A stretch of 64,000 bases of DNA from Oscillospiraceae bacterium (GTDB taxonomy: Bacteria > Bacillota > Clostridia > Oscillospirales > SIG627). A program made the translations under genes and the position numbers. Below the pieces are notes generated by a model that saw nothing but the letters and a program-made list of their open reading frames with translations, searched no databases and was not told where the DNA came from. The stretch covers positions 1 through 64,000 of the forward strand of contig SVTV01000003.1 of assembly GCA_015063605.1 (NCBI GenBank). Reading direction: 5' to 3'. Positions 17,539-27,032 of this stretch are shown piece after piece; the first letter of the stretch is position 1, and each line of letters starts with the position of its first letter.

Positions 17539-18924
17539 TTATCCCAATGCACATTCTCCCTGCGCCTTCATTCTCTTTCTTATTTCAAAGAAGCACATTA
17601 CATAATGAACGCATCCCGTCACGAACCAAGTTATCGGATATGATACAAACAGCGATTCGGGAGTGCCGAAATATGCAAAGACCGTATATACCCAGACAAC
17701 ACGCAATGCGCATGAGCCGATAAGTGATACAAGAGTCGGAACGAGTGACTTTCCCAAGCCTCTCATTATACCGCTTCCCACATCCATAAGACCGCAAATA
17801 AAGTGAGGAAGACTTATAAATGCCAATCTCATGACACCGTATCCTATCGCTTCCGGATTCTCGGGAGCGTATATACTGAGCAGAGGCTCACCCAAAAGAT
17901 ATATACCCACTCCGAAAAAGAGTCCGAGAACGGTAACGCAGGATACACACATGAATACGCATTTCACAAGTCTTTTGTAATTCTTCGCACCCTCGTTCTG
18001 ACCGACAAATGTAATAGCCGCCTGATACATAGAGTTCTGAATAACGTATGAATATCCCTCTATATTGCTTGCCGCCGTATTTCCCGCAACGAACACCTTT
18101 CCGAAGGAATTGATCGATGATTGAATAAGGACATTGGACACCGCAAACAAAGTGGATTGAATACCTGCGGGAAGTCCCAAAGCAAGAATTCTCTTAAGCT
18201 TTGCAATATCGATACGCAGGCTTTTAATCTCTAACCTGCAAACGCCGTCCGTCTTCATCATAAAGGATATTATCAGCGCACATGATACCCATTGTGAAAC
18301 AGCCGTGGCAATTCCCACGCCGACTGCTCCGAGATGAAACACAAGAACCATGATAAGATTCAGAACAACATTGATAACGCCCGCAACGCTCAAAAATCCC
18401 AAGGGACGTACAGTGTCTCCCGAAGAACGAAGTATGGCGGCACAGTAATTGTACACCATACACGCAGGCATTCCGCAGAAATATGCGATCATATACAGCA
18501 CAGCTTCATCAAGAACAGCCGCATCAGTTCCCATCAGGACAAGGAGAGGACGAGCCGCCGTAATTCCCAGAACGGTTACCACAGCCCCCGCTGCCACAGC
18601 GGCAACAACGGAGGTATGCACCACCTTTTTCACATCTTCATATTGCTTTGCCCCTATTCCGTGAGCCACGCAAACACCGGCGCCTATGGAAAGTCCCATA
18701 AAAAGATTTACAAGAAGGTTTATGAGCGAGCCGCATGAGCCCACAGCCGCAAGAGACGTTTCACATTCCTCGGGAGTAGCACCTCCCCATCTTCCCACAA
18801 CGATTATGTCCGCAGTATTAAAAAGAAGCTGCAGCACAGATGTAGCTATAAGAGGAAGAGCGAACATCAGAAGCTGAGGCAAAAGTGCGCCTTCCGTAAA
18901 ATCACGAGCTTTTCTTTTATCCAT
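17539..18924 (-). CDS. MATE family efflux transporter (copy 1)
   Basis: 461 residues with about 12 predicted membrane helices and the inverted two-bundle MATE pattern. N-terminal motif FALPLIATSVLQLLFNTADI and VGRWGGATPEE are typical of clostridial MATE proteins. These antiporters use Na+ or H+ gradients to export drugs or metabolites. It begins 12 bp after the stop of a closely similar MATE gene, so the two arose by tandem duplication and are cotranscribed. No ligand can be inferred. Confidence 0.93.
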   Translation of the reverse strand: MDKRKARDFTEGALLPQLLMFALPLIATSVLQLLFNTADIIVVGRWGGATPEECETSLAAVGSCGSLINLLVNLFMGLSIGAGVCVAHGIGAKQYEDVKKVVHTSVVAAVAAGAVVTVLGITAARPLLVLMGTDAAVLDEAVLYMIAYFCGMPACMVYNYCAAILRSSGDTVRPLGFLSVAGVINVVLNLIMVLVFHLGAVGVGIATAVSQWVSCALIISFMMKTDGVCRLEIKSLRIDIAKLKRILALGLPAGIQSTLFAVSNVLIQSSINSFGKVFVAGNTAASNIEGYSYVIQNSMYQAAITFVGQNEGAKNYKRLVKCVFMCVSCVTVLGLFFGVGIYLLGEPLLSIYAPENPEAIGYGVMRLAFISLPHFICGLMDVGSGIMRGLGKSLVPTLVSLIGSCALRVVWVYTVFAYFGTPESLFVSYPITWFVTGCVHYVMCFFEIRKRMKAQGECALG

Positions 18925-18936
18925 TTTTATAAAACC

Positions 18937-20349
18937 TCAATTCAAAACACGTTTATTCGCAATAGCATCTTCACGTCTGCTCTTTCTTATAGTAAAGAAG
19001 CACATTATGTAATGAGCAAGAGACGTTATTATCCATGTAACGGGATATGAAAGATACAATATCTCGGGAGTGGGATACATGGCAAATACCGTATATATCC
19101 ATACGATACGCAGAGCACACGAGCCGAGAAGCGACACTATCATAGGAGTGACAGCCTTACCCATGCCGCGCATGACACCGCTTCCAACCTCCATAAGACC
19201 GCACAAAAAGTATGTACCGCAAACAAATGCAAGCCTTATCATCCCGTATTCTATCGCCTCGGGATTTTCGGGAATGAATATCTTCAGAAGCGTTTCTCCA
19301 AAAAAGCATACACCGCTTCCAAGCAACACACCGACGACTGTTACGACAACGGTGCAGAGCACGACCACTCGTATAAGTCTGTCGTATTTTTTCGCACCGA
19401 GATTTTGTCCCACAAAGGTCAGCGCCGCATGATAAAGTGCATTCTGACTTACATATACATATCCGTCAAGGTTACTCGCAGCGGTAGCACCTGCCACAAA
19501 TACCTTTCCGAAGGAATTGACCGAGGTCTGAATAAGAACATTGGATATTGAAAACAACGAGGATTGCAATCCTGCGGGAAGCCCTAAGAAAATTATTCTT
19601 TTAAGCTTCGCCTTGTCTACCTTCATCTTGCTTAATTCTATCTTACACACACCGTCTGTGCCCATCATGAATATCACTATCAGAATACAAGATACCCATT
19701 GAGAAGCCGCAGTAGCGATACCGACACCGACGGCGCCCAAGCGGAACACAAGTACCATTATAAGATTGAGAACAACATTCACAACACCGGCAACACTCAA
19801 AAATCCCAAAGGACGTACCGTGTCACCCGCTGAACGGAGCATAGTGGCACAGTAATTATAGACCATGCACGCAGGCATTCCGCAGAAATAAGCTCTCATA
19901 TACATGGAAGCCTCGCCTACAACATCAGGATCGGTGCCCATCATTGTGAGAAATGTCTCCGCACCCGCAATACCTATGACCGTGACAGCGATACCGCAGA
20001 AGAGAGATGTTATTACCGCAGTATGAACCACCCTTGAAACATCCTCGTACTGCTTTGCTCCTATTCCGTGAGCAACACATACTCCCGCACCTACGGATAA
20101 GCCCATAAAGAGATTTATTATAAGATTGACGAGAGCACCGCAGGAGCCTACGGCAGCAAGGGATATCTCACACTCTTCGGGAGTTGAGCCTCCCCACCTT
20201 CCGACAACAACGGTATCGGCGGTATTAAACAGCAGCTGCAGCACAGAGGTAGCTATCAACGGCAAAACAAACATAAGTATCTGAGGAAGGAGCGCTCCCT
20301 CCGTAAGATCACGTACCTTTTTCGCATTCGCAGACGATGATGTGGGCAT
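18937..20349 (-). CDS. MATE family efflux transporter (copy 2)
   Basis: 470 residues from ATG 20347-20349 (MPTSSSANA...), with GGAGAG 11 nt upstream; the in-frame GTG 12 nt earlier overlaps that ribosome site. About 12 membrane helices. It matches the neighbouring copy nearly word for word in many stretches (VGRWGGSTPEECE, AYFCGMPACMVYNYC, GFLSVAGV), so they are recent paralogues; the differing N-terminal tail and scattered substitutions may reflect different substrates. It is the promoter-proximal gene of the pair. Confidence 0.93.
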   Translation of the reverse strand: MPTSSSANAKKVRDLTEGALLPQILMFVLPLIATSVLQLLFNTADTVVVGRWGGSTPEECEISLAAVGSCGALVNLIINLFMGLSVGAGVCVAHGIGAKQYEDVSRVVHTAVITSLFCGIAVTVIGIAGAETFLTMMGTDPDVVGEASMYMRAYFCGMPACMVYNYCATMLRSAGDTVRPLGFLSVAGVVNVVLNLIMVLVFRLGAVGVGIATAASQWVSCILIVIFMMGTDGVCKIELSKMKVDKAKLKRIIFLGLPAGLQSSLFSISNVLIQTSVNSFGKVFVAGATAASNLDGYVYVSQNALYHAALTFVGQNLGAKKYDRLIRVVVLCTVVVTVVGVLLGSGVCFFGETLLKIFIPENPEAIEYGMIRLAFVCGTYFLCGLMEVGSGVMRGMGKAVTPMIVSLLGSCALRIVWIYTVFAMYPTPEILYLSYPVTWIITSLAHYIMCFFTIRKSRREDAIANKRVLN

Positions 20350-20387
20350 TTTTCTTATCACTCTCCGTAATTTTTATCCATTTATGC

Positions 20388-20416
20388 ATTATAATCCTTT
20401 TTTTTAATAAGGTCAA
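20388..20416 (-). promoter_or_regulatory. sigma-A promoter of the MATE pair
   Basis: On the minus strand TTGACC (20411-20416), 17-bp spacer, TATAAT (20388-20393), about 40 bp before the first MATE gene. Confidence 0.75.
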
Positions 20417-20509
20417 TAGTTAAAAGAAAAAATGAAGCCGCCGAAACAAAATTTACAATTTGTTAATATTCAAAGCGTTTCTTTGTAACGGATAAAAAAG
20501 TTTTTCCGC

Positions 20510-20536
20510 ACAGATATGATGCGGCGGCATAATATA
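20510..20536 (+). promoter_or_regulatory. sigma-K-like promoter of dpaAB
   Basis: AC (20510-20511), then exactly 16 bp, then CATAATATA (20528-20536), which fits the mother-cell sigma-K consensus AC-N16-CATAnnnTA. In Bacillus the orthologous spoVFAB operon is sigma-K dependent. The motif is short, so the match gains most of its weight from the gene it precedes. Confidence 0.5.
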
Positions 20537-20616
20537 TAAAGCAGACCTTTTCAAGGACACCATTGGCACCAAAAGGCCCTTTGAAAATACATAAAAAACT
20601 TGCATTGAATCTACAT

Positions 20617-21486
20617 ATGACACAAACACCTACTTCATTTATACTGTTCAGCGGCAAAAAAGATGCCGAAAAAGACGACAAGCGCTACAGATACCTGTCT
20701 GAGCTTTTGATAGAAGACGGAAAAAGAGTCTTCGTATTCAATAAAAACGATCCCTGTATCATGGGCGAGGAGATAAACTGCGAGAATCTCAAAGAAAGAG
20801 AAGAAAGCCTTATAGCGATCCTTTCATTCTTTCTCACTCCGGAGGAAAAGCAGGAGATCTTATCTTCTCTCCCCCGCTCCTCCGTCATCTTCGGCGGGAA
20901 GCTTTCTCCGGAAGAAAAAAAGCTTTGCAAGGACAAAGGTCATATCTTCAACGACCTTCTGAACGATGACGTCTTTTGTAAAGATAACGCCATTCCCACA
21001 GCGGAAGCGGCGCTTGCCATAGCCATAAACGAAACCCCCTTTGCTCTCCGTGACAAATCCGTACTTATTCTCGGATTCGGACGTGTTGCAAAGGAAACGG
21101 CACGCATTTTTCGTGCCGTGGGCATGAAGACCGTATGTGCGGTAAGACGCTCCGAGCTCTTCGATGAAATAAAGGAAAAAGGCTGCGGCACAGCTCTTAT
21201 CACAGATGAAGGAATAAGCGCCGAAAAATTTTCCCTCGGGGATTTCAAGGTAATTATAAACACAGTGCCCCCTCCCGGGAGGATAACGGAAAAACATGCT
21301 TCATTCTTTTGTCCCGATGCGCTATTTATTGATCTTGCCCCGTGCGATACCGTTGATATGCTGAAGGCATGCGGAATAAAAGCTGTTAACGCACCGTCGC
21401 TTCCCGGAAAAACAGCCCCTCAAAGCGGGGCGGAATATATTTACAATGCCGTAAAATCGCGGCTGAATGATGACGAAAGGAGTTAA
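20617..21486 (+). CDS. dpaA: dipicolinate synthase subunit A
   Basis: 289 residues from ATG 20617 (MTQTPTSFILFSG). No good ribosome site precedes that ATG; TTG at 20563, with AAGGA 5 nt upstream, is an alternative adding 18 residues. The C-terminal Rossmann domain has VLILGFGRVAKETARIF, and the end matches the family signature NAPSLPGKTAPQSG. With DpaB it oxidises dihydrodipicolinate to dipicolinate in the mother cell, the Ca-chelated compound that gives spores heat resistance. The N-terminal domain is more divergent than in Bacillus. Confidence 0.88.
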   Translation: MTQTPTSFILFSGKKDAEKDDKRYRYLSELLIEDGKRVFVFNKNDPCIMGEEINCENLKEREESLIAILSFFLTPEEKQEILSSLPRSSVIFGGKLSPEEKKLCKDKGHIFNDLLNDDVFCKDNAIPTAEAALAIAINETPFALRDKSVLILGFGRVAKETARIFRAVGMKTVCAVRRSELFDEIKEKGCGTALITDEGISAEKFSLGDFKVIINTVPPPGRITEKHASFFCPDALFIDLAPCDTVDMLKACGIKAVNAPSLPGKTAPQSGAEYIYNAVKSRLNDDERS

Positions 21487-21493
21487 CACGGAA

Positions 21494-22075
21494 ATGAATG
21501 ACGAAAAGAAAAAAACGACAGTAGGCTTTGCCGTTACGGCTTCCTACTGTACATTTTCTAAAATATTTGATGCTTTACCAAAGCTGTGCGAAAAATACAA
21601 CGTTATCCCCATCGTATCCTACAATACGCAAAGCTTTGATACACGCTTTATAAAAGCCGCGGATACATTGAAAAAGCTTGAGGAAATAACGGGAAACACA
21701 TGCATAAGGACCATGACGGAGGCTGAGCCCATCGGTCCGAAGGCTCTTCTCGATCTTCTTGTGATAGCTCCCTGTACGGGAAATACTCTCGGAAAAATAT
21801 CATCGGGAATTTACGACACACCCGTTACGTTGGCATATAAATCCCATATGAGAAACAACAGACCGGTTCTCATCGCAGTATCCACAAATGACGGTCTTTC
21901 GGGAAGTGCCGTAAGCATCGGAAAGCTTCTTAATACGAGAAACGTATTTTTCGTTCCCTTCGGTCAGGACGATCCGATAGCAAAGGAGCGCTCCCTTGTG
22001 GCAGACTTTTCAAAGCTTCCCCTTGCCTGTGAGGCGGCTCTTCTGAACAGACAGCTTCATCCCATATTGTTATGA
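21494..22075 (+). CDS. dpaB: dipicolinate synthase subunit B (flavoprotein)
   Basis: 193 residues from ATG 21494, with AAGGAG 11 nt upstream, 8 bp after dpaA. The flavoprotein-like fold shows GFAVTASYCTFSKIF, LLVIAPCTGNTLGKISSGI, and RPVLIAVSTNDGLSGSA, the pattern of DpaB/SpoVFB. It works with DpaA. Presence of both subunits is good evidence that the organism makes endospores. It converges with the glycosyltransferase gene 6 bp away; no terminator is visible between them. Confidence 0.93.
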   Translation: MNDEKKKTTVGFAVTASYCTFSKIFDALPKLCEKYNVIPIVSYNTQSFDTRFIKAADTLKKLEEITGNTCIRTMTEAEPIGPKALLDLLVIAPCTGNTLGKISSGIYDTPVTLAYKSHMRNNRPVLIAVSTNDGLSGSAVSIGKLLNTRNVFFVPFGQDDPIAKERSLVADFSKLPLACEAALLNRQLHPILL

Positions 22076-22081
22076 GACATA

Positions 22082-23341
22082 TCAAAGCTTCATATCTGTA
22101 AGGCTCTTTGTATTCTTGTGGCGTATGGGCTTCCATTCAAGCTTTTTCCTAAAAAGCGACAAAAGTGCCATAAAAGCCATAGGTAAAACAAACACGGGAT
22201 AAATAAGCGCCGATTTCCACATTCTTTTGATGCTTTCCTTACAGCAAACCACAAGAATGCATGAAAACAATGAGATCACGGGAAAGCTCATCAGAGAAAG
22301 CATCAGGGACATTATTCCCATAGCCGTATATCCCCCGAGAAAAAGAAGCATTATACGTGCAGGCTCGATAAAGAGCATGACAGCCATGGCGGGAACGGAA
22401 AGAAGCCACATGTACATATCGACAGTATGTAAATTTATTCTTCTGTGATCCGCTGTTTTCTTTTTCAACTCTCCGTTAAATATCTTTAAGGCGCATTGCA
22501 TGGCACCGAACATCCAGCGAAATCTCTGTGTCACGGAAACACCCCACAAGGTGGGCTGTTCATCGTAAAACACAGCCTTTTCCGCCATGTGTATGCGCCT
22601 TCCTTTTATGATATTCTCCACGGAAAATTCCGTATCCTCTGTGATGGTATCGGTGCTCCATCCTCCGTTTTTCACGTATTCGCTTCTTATAACAAATCCC
22701 GTTCCGCTGAAAAGACAGGACATACCAAGCTCATGCCGTGCAAGATTCTGAAATCTGTTTATCATCATCCAATAGATCTCGTAGCAGCCGCTCACAATAC
22801 TGTCATGAGGATTTGACGATCTGCGGTACCCCTGCGCTCCGTCCGCACCGCAGTTTATGGAATCGTTCATAGCGGAAAGAAAGCCTTTATCCGCAAGATT
22901 ATCCGCATCAAAAACGCATACGGCATCGTATTTTTCGGGATATTCCGAAAAGATCTTCTCAAAGCCCCATTTCAAAGCATATCCCTTGCCGACTCTTGTC
23001 TTATCAAATCGGGAAAGGACATAAGCGCCGTGTAATAAAGCTTGCTCTGCGGTCTTATCATCGGTGCAATTATCTGCTATCACATATATATCGTAAAGCT
23101 CCCTCGGATAATCCTGAGATCCAAGACTGTCCAGAAGCTTTCCGATGACCGCCGCTTCGTCTCTGGCACATGTGACCACGGCAAAGCGGTTCATTCTTTT
23201 ATCAATAAGCTTATCCTTTCTTCTGTTCCCCGTAAGACGCTTTACCGTGCCGATGAACGGAATGAGAAAATTCCATAAAAACGGTATTGACACGATCAAG
23301 GATAGCACCGAAAAAATAATTATAACATACATCATTTTCAT
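22082..23341 (-). CDS. membrane family 2 glycosyltransferase
   Basis: 419 residues. One N-terminal membrane helix, a cytoplasmic GT-A domain with ADN/CVFDADN (metal-binding DxD-like), ITEDTEFS (catalytic TED) and the QRFRW acceptor motif, then three or four C-terminal helices. This is the layout of processive synthases (poly-N-acetylglucosamine, hyaluronan or cellulose type). It overlaps the sensor kinase gene by 4 nt, so it belongs to the same operon as the two-component system. The polymer is unknown. Confidence 0.88.
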   Translation of the reverse strand: MKMMYVIIIFSVLSLIVSIPFLWNFLIPFIGTVKRLTGNRRKDKLIDKRMNRFAVVTCARDEAAVIGKLLDSLGSQDYPRELYDIYVIADNCTDDKTAEQALLHGAYVLSRFDKTRVGKGYALKWGFEKIFSEYPEKYDAVCVFDADNLADKGFLSAMNDSINCGADGAQGYRRSSNPHDSIVSGCYEIYWMMINRFQNLARHELGMSCLFSGTGFVIRSEYVKNGGWSTDTITEDTEFSVENIIKGRRIHMAEKAVFYDEQPTLWGVSVTQRFRWMFGAMQCALKIFNGELKKKTADHRRINLHTVDMYMWLLSVPAMAVMLFIEPARIMLLFLGGYTAMGIMSLMLSLMSFPVISLFSCILVVCCKESIKRMWKSALIYPVFVLPMAFMALLSLFRKKLEWKPIRHKNTKSLTDMKL

Positions 23342-25266
23342 ATATTGAGCATACCCGTTTCTTTTCTGAAACGCACCTCAGCCTTAAAGAGATCACCGTC
23401 TATATCAAGCCTGAACGTACCGCCCATAAGCTCCGCAAGGCTCTTTGCTATGGAAAGTCCCAAGCCGCTTCCTTCTGTATTACGGGAGCTGTCGCCTCTG
23501 ACAAAGCGCTCCATAAGTTCATCACCCGTTATATTGAGGGGATATTCGGAAATATTCTTCAACGTAAGGGAATATTCATTTTCAAGGCTTTTAAGATCAA
23601 TATATACTCTCGTGCCTCTTTGCGCATAATGGCATATATTTGTAAACAGATTGTCAAGTATCCTTTGGAGCAATGCGGGATCAGCATTTATATATGCTTC
23701 CTCCTCTGCAATATCGAGTATCTTTGTAAGGGCCTTTTCCTCCATACGGCTGTCATATTCTCCGCATATCTGTGTCAACATTACCGCAAGGTCAATGCTT
23801 ACGGGAGATACCGTCAAGGCTCCGCTTGAAGCCTTTGATGCATCCACAATATCGCATACAAGCTTTTTAAGCTTCTGCGACTGTCTGTCTATGACCTCAA
23901 TATATTCCCTTATATTCTCATTATCCGTATCTTCCTTTTTGATAAGATCGGTATAATTGATTATGGATGTAAGGGGTGTTTTTATATCGTGTGACACATT
24001 GGTTATAAGCTCCGTCTTCATGCGTTCGCTTTTTATCTGCTCCGCAAGCACCTTTGACATTCCGTTGCTTATTCCGTTAAGATATTTGCCGTGTTCTCTG
24101 AAATCGCCGTAAAGATCGTCAATACGTATCTTTTTTACGTAATCTCCGTCATATATAGTCTTCGCAAAATCATTGAGCTTCTTTATGTTTGCTGCCGCCG
24201 CTATGATCACTACACTGACACACAAAAGCAGAAGTAAAAATACCATAAAGGCAAAGACCGATCTTTCAGCCACTCCGTAAAGGAAAAGAAAAGCCGATAC
24301 AACCACAACGCCTGCCGATATTGATACCACCTTCCATACGGAAGTAAAGGATATCATGGCTTCCGCTATCTTCCGCATCGTTTCCTTGATAAAGCGGAGC
24401 ATAAAGGCAGCGAAAATATATACAAAGGTATTTTTCCACGGCTTTCCCGCTTTCAGGGAGACCGCAAGGCTTTCAAGGAAGCGAACACAGACGAATATAT
24501 CCGCAGCTATTACGATCTGCATTATCGAAATATAAATATCCAGATACTCGATATCGTACCGCAGCACCTCTTCACCTAAACCATATAACACACTGAGGCT
24601 GAAGGAAATAAAAACAAAAAGGAATATCAAATACAGATCGAGCGGTATCCTGTCACCGAAGCTTTTGTACACTCCCGTATATCCCGCTTTTCTTCCGGCA
24701 AGCTTCATAAGCACGGAGAAAAGTATCAAGGTAACAAGAGCGAATACAAACGTAAAAGGAACACATTCATTCTTATATTTATATATCAGAGAAAGCTTTT
24801 GCCTTACATTATTAAGCTCTCCGTTCTCGTTAAGCTCGTTTTTCATAAAGCATCGGAAAAGATAGCTTATCCCTTCTTTTTCCTGCAAGGTAAATTCATA
24901 CTTGAAGGAATGATCCTTCCCCTCGGATTCGCTGTAGACAAGCTTTTCGCTTACTCCGTCAGAGTAATATATATCCAAGTAAAAATCTCTGTCTACGGAT
25001 CTTATCCCCTCCTCCATCACATTTTCGCCTCTGCCGTAAACGTAATAGCTGAATATCTGCCATGCCTTTCTCTGTGTAAGCTCGGAATACACATCGCTTA
25101 CTATCTCGTCCTCGGATCTGTTTACCATATCAAAGGAATAAACAACTATCGAAGCCAAAGCAGAAAGCGCACACAAAAGAGCTGCAAAAACAGTAAGTAT
25201 GCGTACCGTTATCTTTACACCGCCCACACCGCGGAAGCCTCGTATATCTTTTTTGTTCTCGCTCAT
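23338..25266 (-). CDS. sensor histidine kinase with multi-helix membrane module
   Basis: 642 residues. Helix at about 19-43, an extracytoplasmic segment of about 120 residues (50-165), then about six more helices (170-355), a HAMP-like linker, HisKA with H426 in NVSHDIKTPLTSI, and an ATPase domain with the G box EGSGLGLSIAKS. It probably senses an envelope or membrane state and phosphorylates the regulator encoded 47 bp upstream. The large membrane portion is unlike VanS, which has only two helices. Confidence 0.92.
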   Translation of the reverse strand: MSENKKDIRGFRGVGGVKITVRILTVFAALLCALSALASIVVYSFDMVNRSEDEIVSDVYSELTQRKAWQIFSYYVYGRGENVMEEGIRSVDRDFYLDIYYSDGVSEKLVYSESEGKDHSFKYEFTLQEKEGISYLFRCFMKNELNENGELNNVRQKLSLIYKYKNECVPFTFVFALVTLILFSVLMKLAGRKAGYTGVYKSFGDRIPLDLYLIFLFVFISFSLSVLYGLGEEVLRYDIEYLDIYISIMQIVIAADIFVCVRFLESLAVSLKAGKPWKNTFVYIFAAFMLRFIKETMRKIAEAMISFTSVWKVVSISAGVVVVSAFLFLYGVAERSVFAFMVFLLLLLCVSVVIIAAAANIKKLNDFAKTIYDGDYVKKIRIDDLYGDFREHGKYLNGISNGMSKVLAEQIKSERMKTELITNVSHDIKTPLTSIINYTDLIKKEDTDNENIREYIEVIDRQSQKLKKLVCDIVDASKASSGALTVSPVSIDLAVMLTQICGEYDSRMEEKALTKILDIAEEEAYINADPALLQRILDNLFTNICHYAQRGTRVYIDLKSLENEYSLTLKNISEYPLNITGDELMERFVRGDSSRNTEGSGLGLSIAKSLAELMGGTFRLDIDGDLFKAEVRFRKETGMLNI

Positions 25267-25313
25267 AATGACACTCCTTTCATGTCAGATAGATCTTTCC
25301 CGGGCACAAGGTC

Positions 25314-26009
25314 TTATTTTCCGCCCTCCAATTTATACCCTTGTCCCCACACCACCTTCAACCAACGGGGCTGAGCCGGATCTATCTCTATTTTTTCTCT
25401 CAGGTGCCGTATATGCACCGCAATTATGTTTTCCGCACCCAAAGGCTCTTCTTTTCTTATGATCGAATACAATTCTTTGGGCGAAAAGACCTTGCCCGGA
25501 GAAGACATCAAAACCTTCAATATATCAAATTCCATGGGAGTGAGACTTATCTCCTCATCCTCAAGTGTTACTCTTTTTGTATCGTCGTCGAGAGTCAGAG
25601 CACCTGCCCGAAGAGTGTTTCCACCGCTTCCCGTGCTTCCTCCGAGGCTCATATATCTGCGGAGCTGAGATCTTACTCTTGCAATAAGCTCCAGAGGATT
25701 AAAGGGCTTTGTCACATAGTCGTCGGCTCCCATATTAAGACCGAGTATCTTATCCGTATCCTCGCTTTTTGCCGAAAGAAGTATAACGGGTATATTTTTA
25801 TTTTCCCGAAGATCCACAAGAGCCGATATTCCGTCCTTTTTCGGCATCATTATGTCAAGTATTATAAGGTGGATATCCTCCGATTCCGCAACCCTTATTG
25901 CCTCTTCGCCGTTTTCTGCTGTATATACGTTATATCCTTCTCCCGTCAGATATATCTTAACGGCTCTCACAATATCTTTATCATCATCACAAACAAGAAT
26001 GTTATACAT
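25314..26009 (-). CDS. OmpR/PhoB family response regulator
   Basis: 231 residues from ATG 26007-26009 (MYNILVCDDDKDIVRAV). The receiver domain has acidic pocket DD, phosphoacceptor Asp in LIILDIMMPKKDG and Lys in YVTKPF; the winged-helix output domain ends KVVWGQGYKLE. The longer reading adds residues between the ribosome site GAAAGG and this ATG. It should control its own operon (regulator, kinase, glycosyltransferase) on signal. Closest in style to VanR, but function is not deducible. Confidence 0.93.
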   Translation of the reverse strand: MYNILVCDDDKDIVRAVKIYLTGEGYNVYTAENGEEAIRVAESEDIHLIILDIMMPKKDGISALVDLRENKNIPVILLSAKSEDTDKILGLNMGADDYVTKPFNPLELIARVRSQLRRYMSLGGSTGSGGNTLRAGALTLDDDTKRVTLEDEEISLTPMEFDILKVLMSSPGKVFSPKELYSIIRKEEPLGAENIIAVHIRHLREKIEIDPAQPRWLKVVWGQGYKLEGGK

Positions 26010-26064
26010 TTTTCGCACAAGCCTTTCACATATATTCAAATCTCTTCATTTCTGCTCTGTCTAT

Positions 26065-26093
26065 ATTATCTCATTTTTTTAATTAAGAATCAA
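26065..26093 (-). promoter_or_regulatory. sigma-A promoter of the two-component operon
   Basis: On the minus strand TTGATT (26088-26093), 17-bp spacer, GATAAT (26065-26070). A CTTAATTA/TTAATTA repeat is in and around the spacer (26081-26113 contains three TTAA-type blocks) and could be a regulator site. Confidence 0.6.
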
Positions 26094-26120
26094 GCATACA
26101 ACTCTTTAAGAAATAATTAA

Positions 26121-26185
26121 GAAAACCGAAGCTTTTTCCCAACCTACCTGACATGGCAGCCGAGAAAAGAAAAGCTTCGGTCATT
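26121..26185 (-). terminator. terminator after the EEP hydrolase gene
   Basis: ACCGAAGCTTTT (26125-26136) and AAAAGCTTCGGT (26170-26181) form a perfect 12-bp stem with a 33-nt loop; on the minus strand it is followed by TTTTCTTAATT. Confidence 0.8.
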
Positions 26186-26216
26186 TCCTTTATATGAAGT
26201 TTTAATATTGTCTGTC

Positions 26217-26981
26217 TTACATCACAAATTCGATATACACGGGATGATGGTCGGAAGGATATCTTCCGCCAAACTTTTCAGCACATACCTTATACTCCGA
26301 TACAGCTATATTTTCTGCTGTAACAAAGCAAAAATCTATTGTGGTGTTGACACTGCTGTAACCGTGGAAGGTAGCGGTAATATCCGCATGATCCGCTATC
26401 TGTGCAGAATCGGTCACACCGGAGTTCAATACATTAAGATATGCCTTGGTTCCCGCCTCGGTATTGAAGTCGCCCGTAAGGAGCACGGGATATTCAAATC
26501 CCTTGACTATCTTTGCCAATACCTCGGACTGCTTTTCACGGGATATATCGTTTGTATGCTCAAAGTGTGTATTTACATGAACGAATCTCTTTGAATCCGA
26601 AAGCCTTTCAAGGACAGCATAGCTTAAAACTCTGTTGAGGCTTGATTCGGAAACCTTTGACACAATATCCGGAGTGTCGGAAAGCCACTTTGTAGCGGCT
26701 TCTATAAGCTTGAATTTATCCTTGCGGTAAAAAACTGCACTGTATTCGCCCTTTTCACCGCCGTCTCTGCCTTCGCCCGCATAAGCATACACGGGAAAGC
26801 GGTTTGAAATATACTTCATCCATCTGATATCGGCTTCCTGAACGCCCAGCACATCAGGCATATATTTTTCGATCATATCACCGACCGCATCGTGGCGCTC
26901 ATCCGTCTGATCGCCGATAAATACATTGTAGCTCATAGCCTTGATGATCTCATTTTCTATCTTTCCTTTGATCTTTTCCAT
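26217..26981 (-). CDS. endonuclease/exonuclease/phosphatase (EEP) family protein
   Basis: 254 residues from ATG 26979-26981 (MEKIKGKIENEI), with CGGAG 10 nt upstream; the longer reading crosses the promoter. Family motifs: MSYNVF, LGVQEADIRWM, VHVNTHFEHTN, LLTGDFNTE, and the final SDHHPVYIEF with catalytic Asp/His. No signal peptide. EEP enzymes cleave phosphodiesters in nucleic acids, lipids or sugar phosphates; the substrate is undetermined. A similar protein of the same family is encoded at 59376. Confidence 0.87.
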   Translation of the reverse strand: MEKIKGKIENEIIKAMSYNVFIGDQTDERHDAVGDMIEKYMPDVLGVQEADIRWMKYISNRFPVYAYAGEGRDGGEKGEYSAVFYRKDKFKLIEAATKWLSDTPDIVSKVSESSLNRVLSYAVLERLSDSKRFVHVNTHFEHTNDISREKQSEVLAKIVKGFEYPVLLTGDFNTEAGTKAYLNVLNSGVTDSAQIADHADITATFHGYSSVNTTIDFCFVTAENIAVSEYKVCAEKFGGRYPSDHHPVYIEFVM

Positions 26982-27032
26982 TACGATATTCTCCGTTTCT
27001 TCCTTCAAGCGAAATCTCTTTTCATCAATTCT

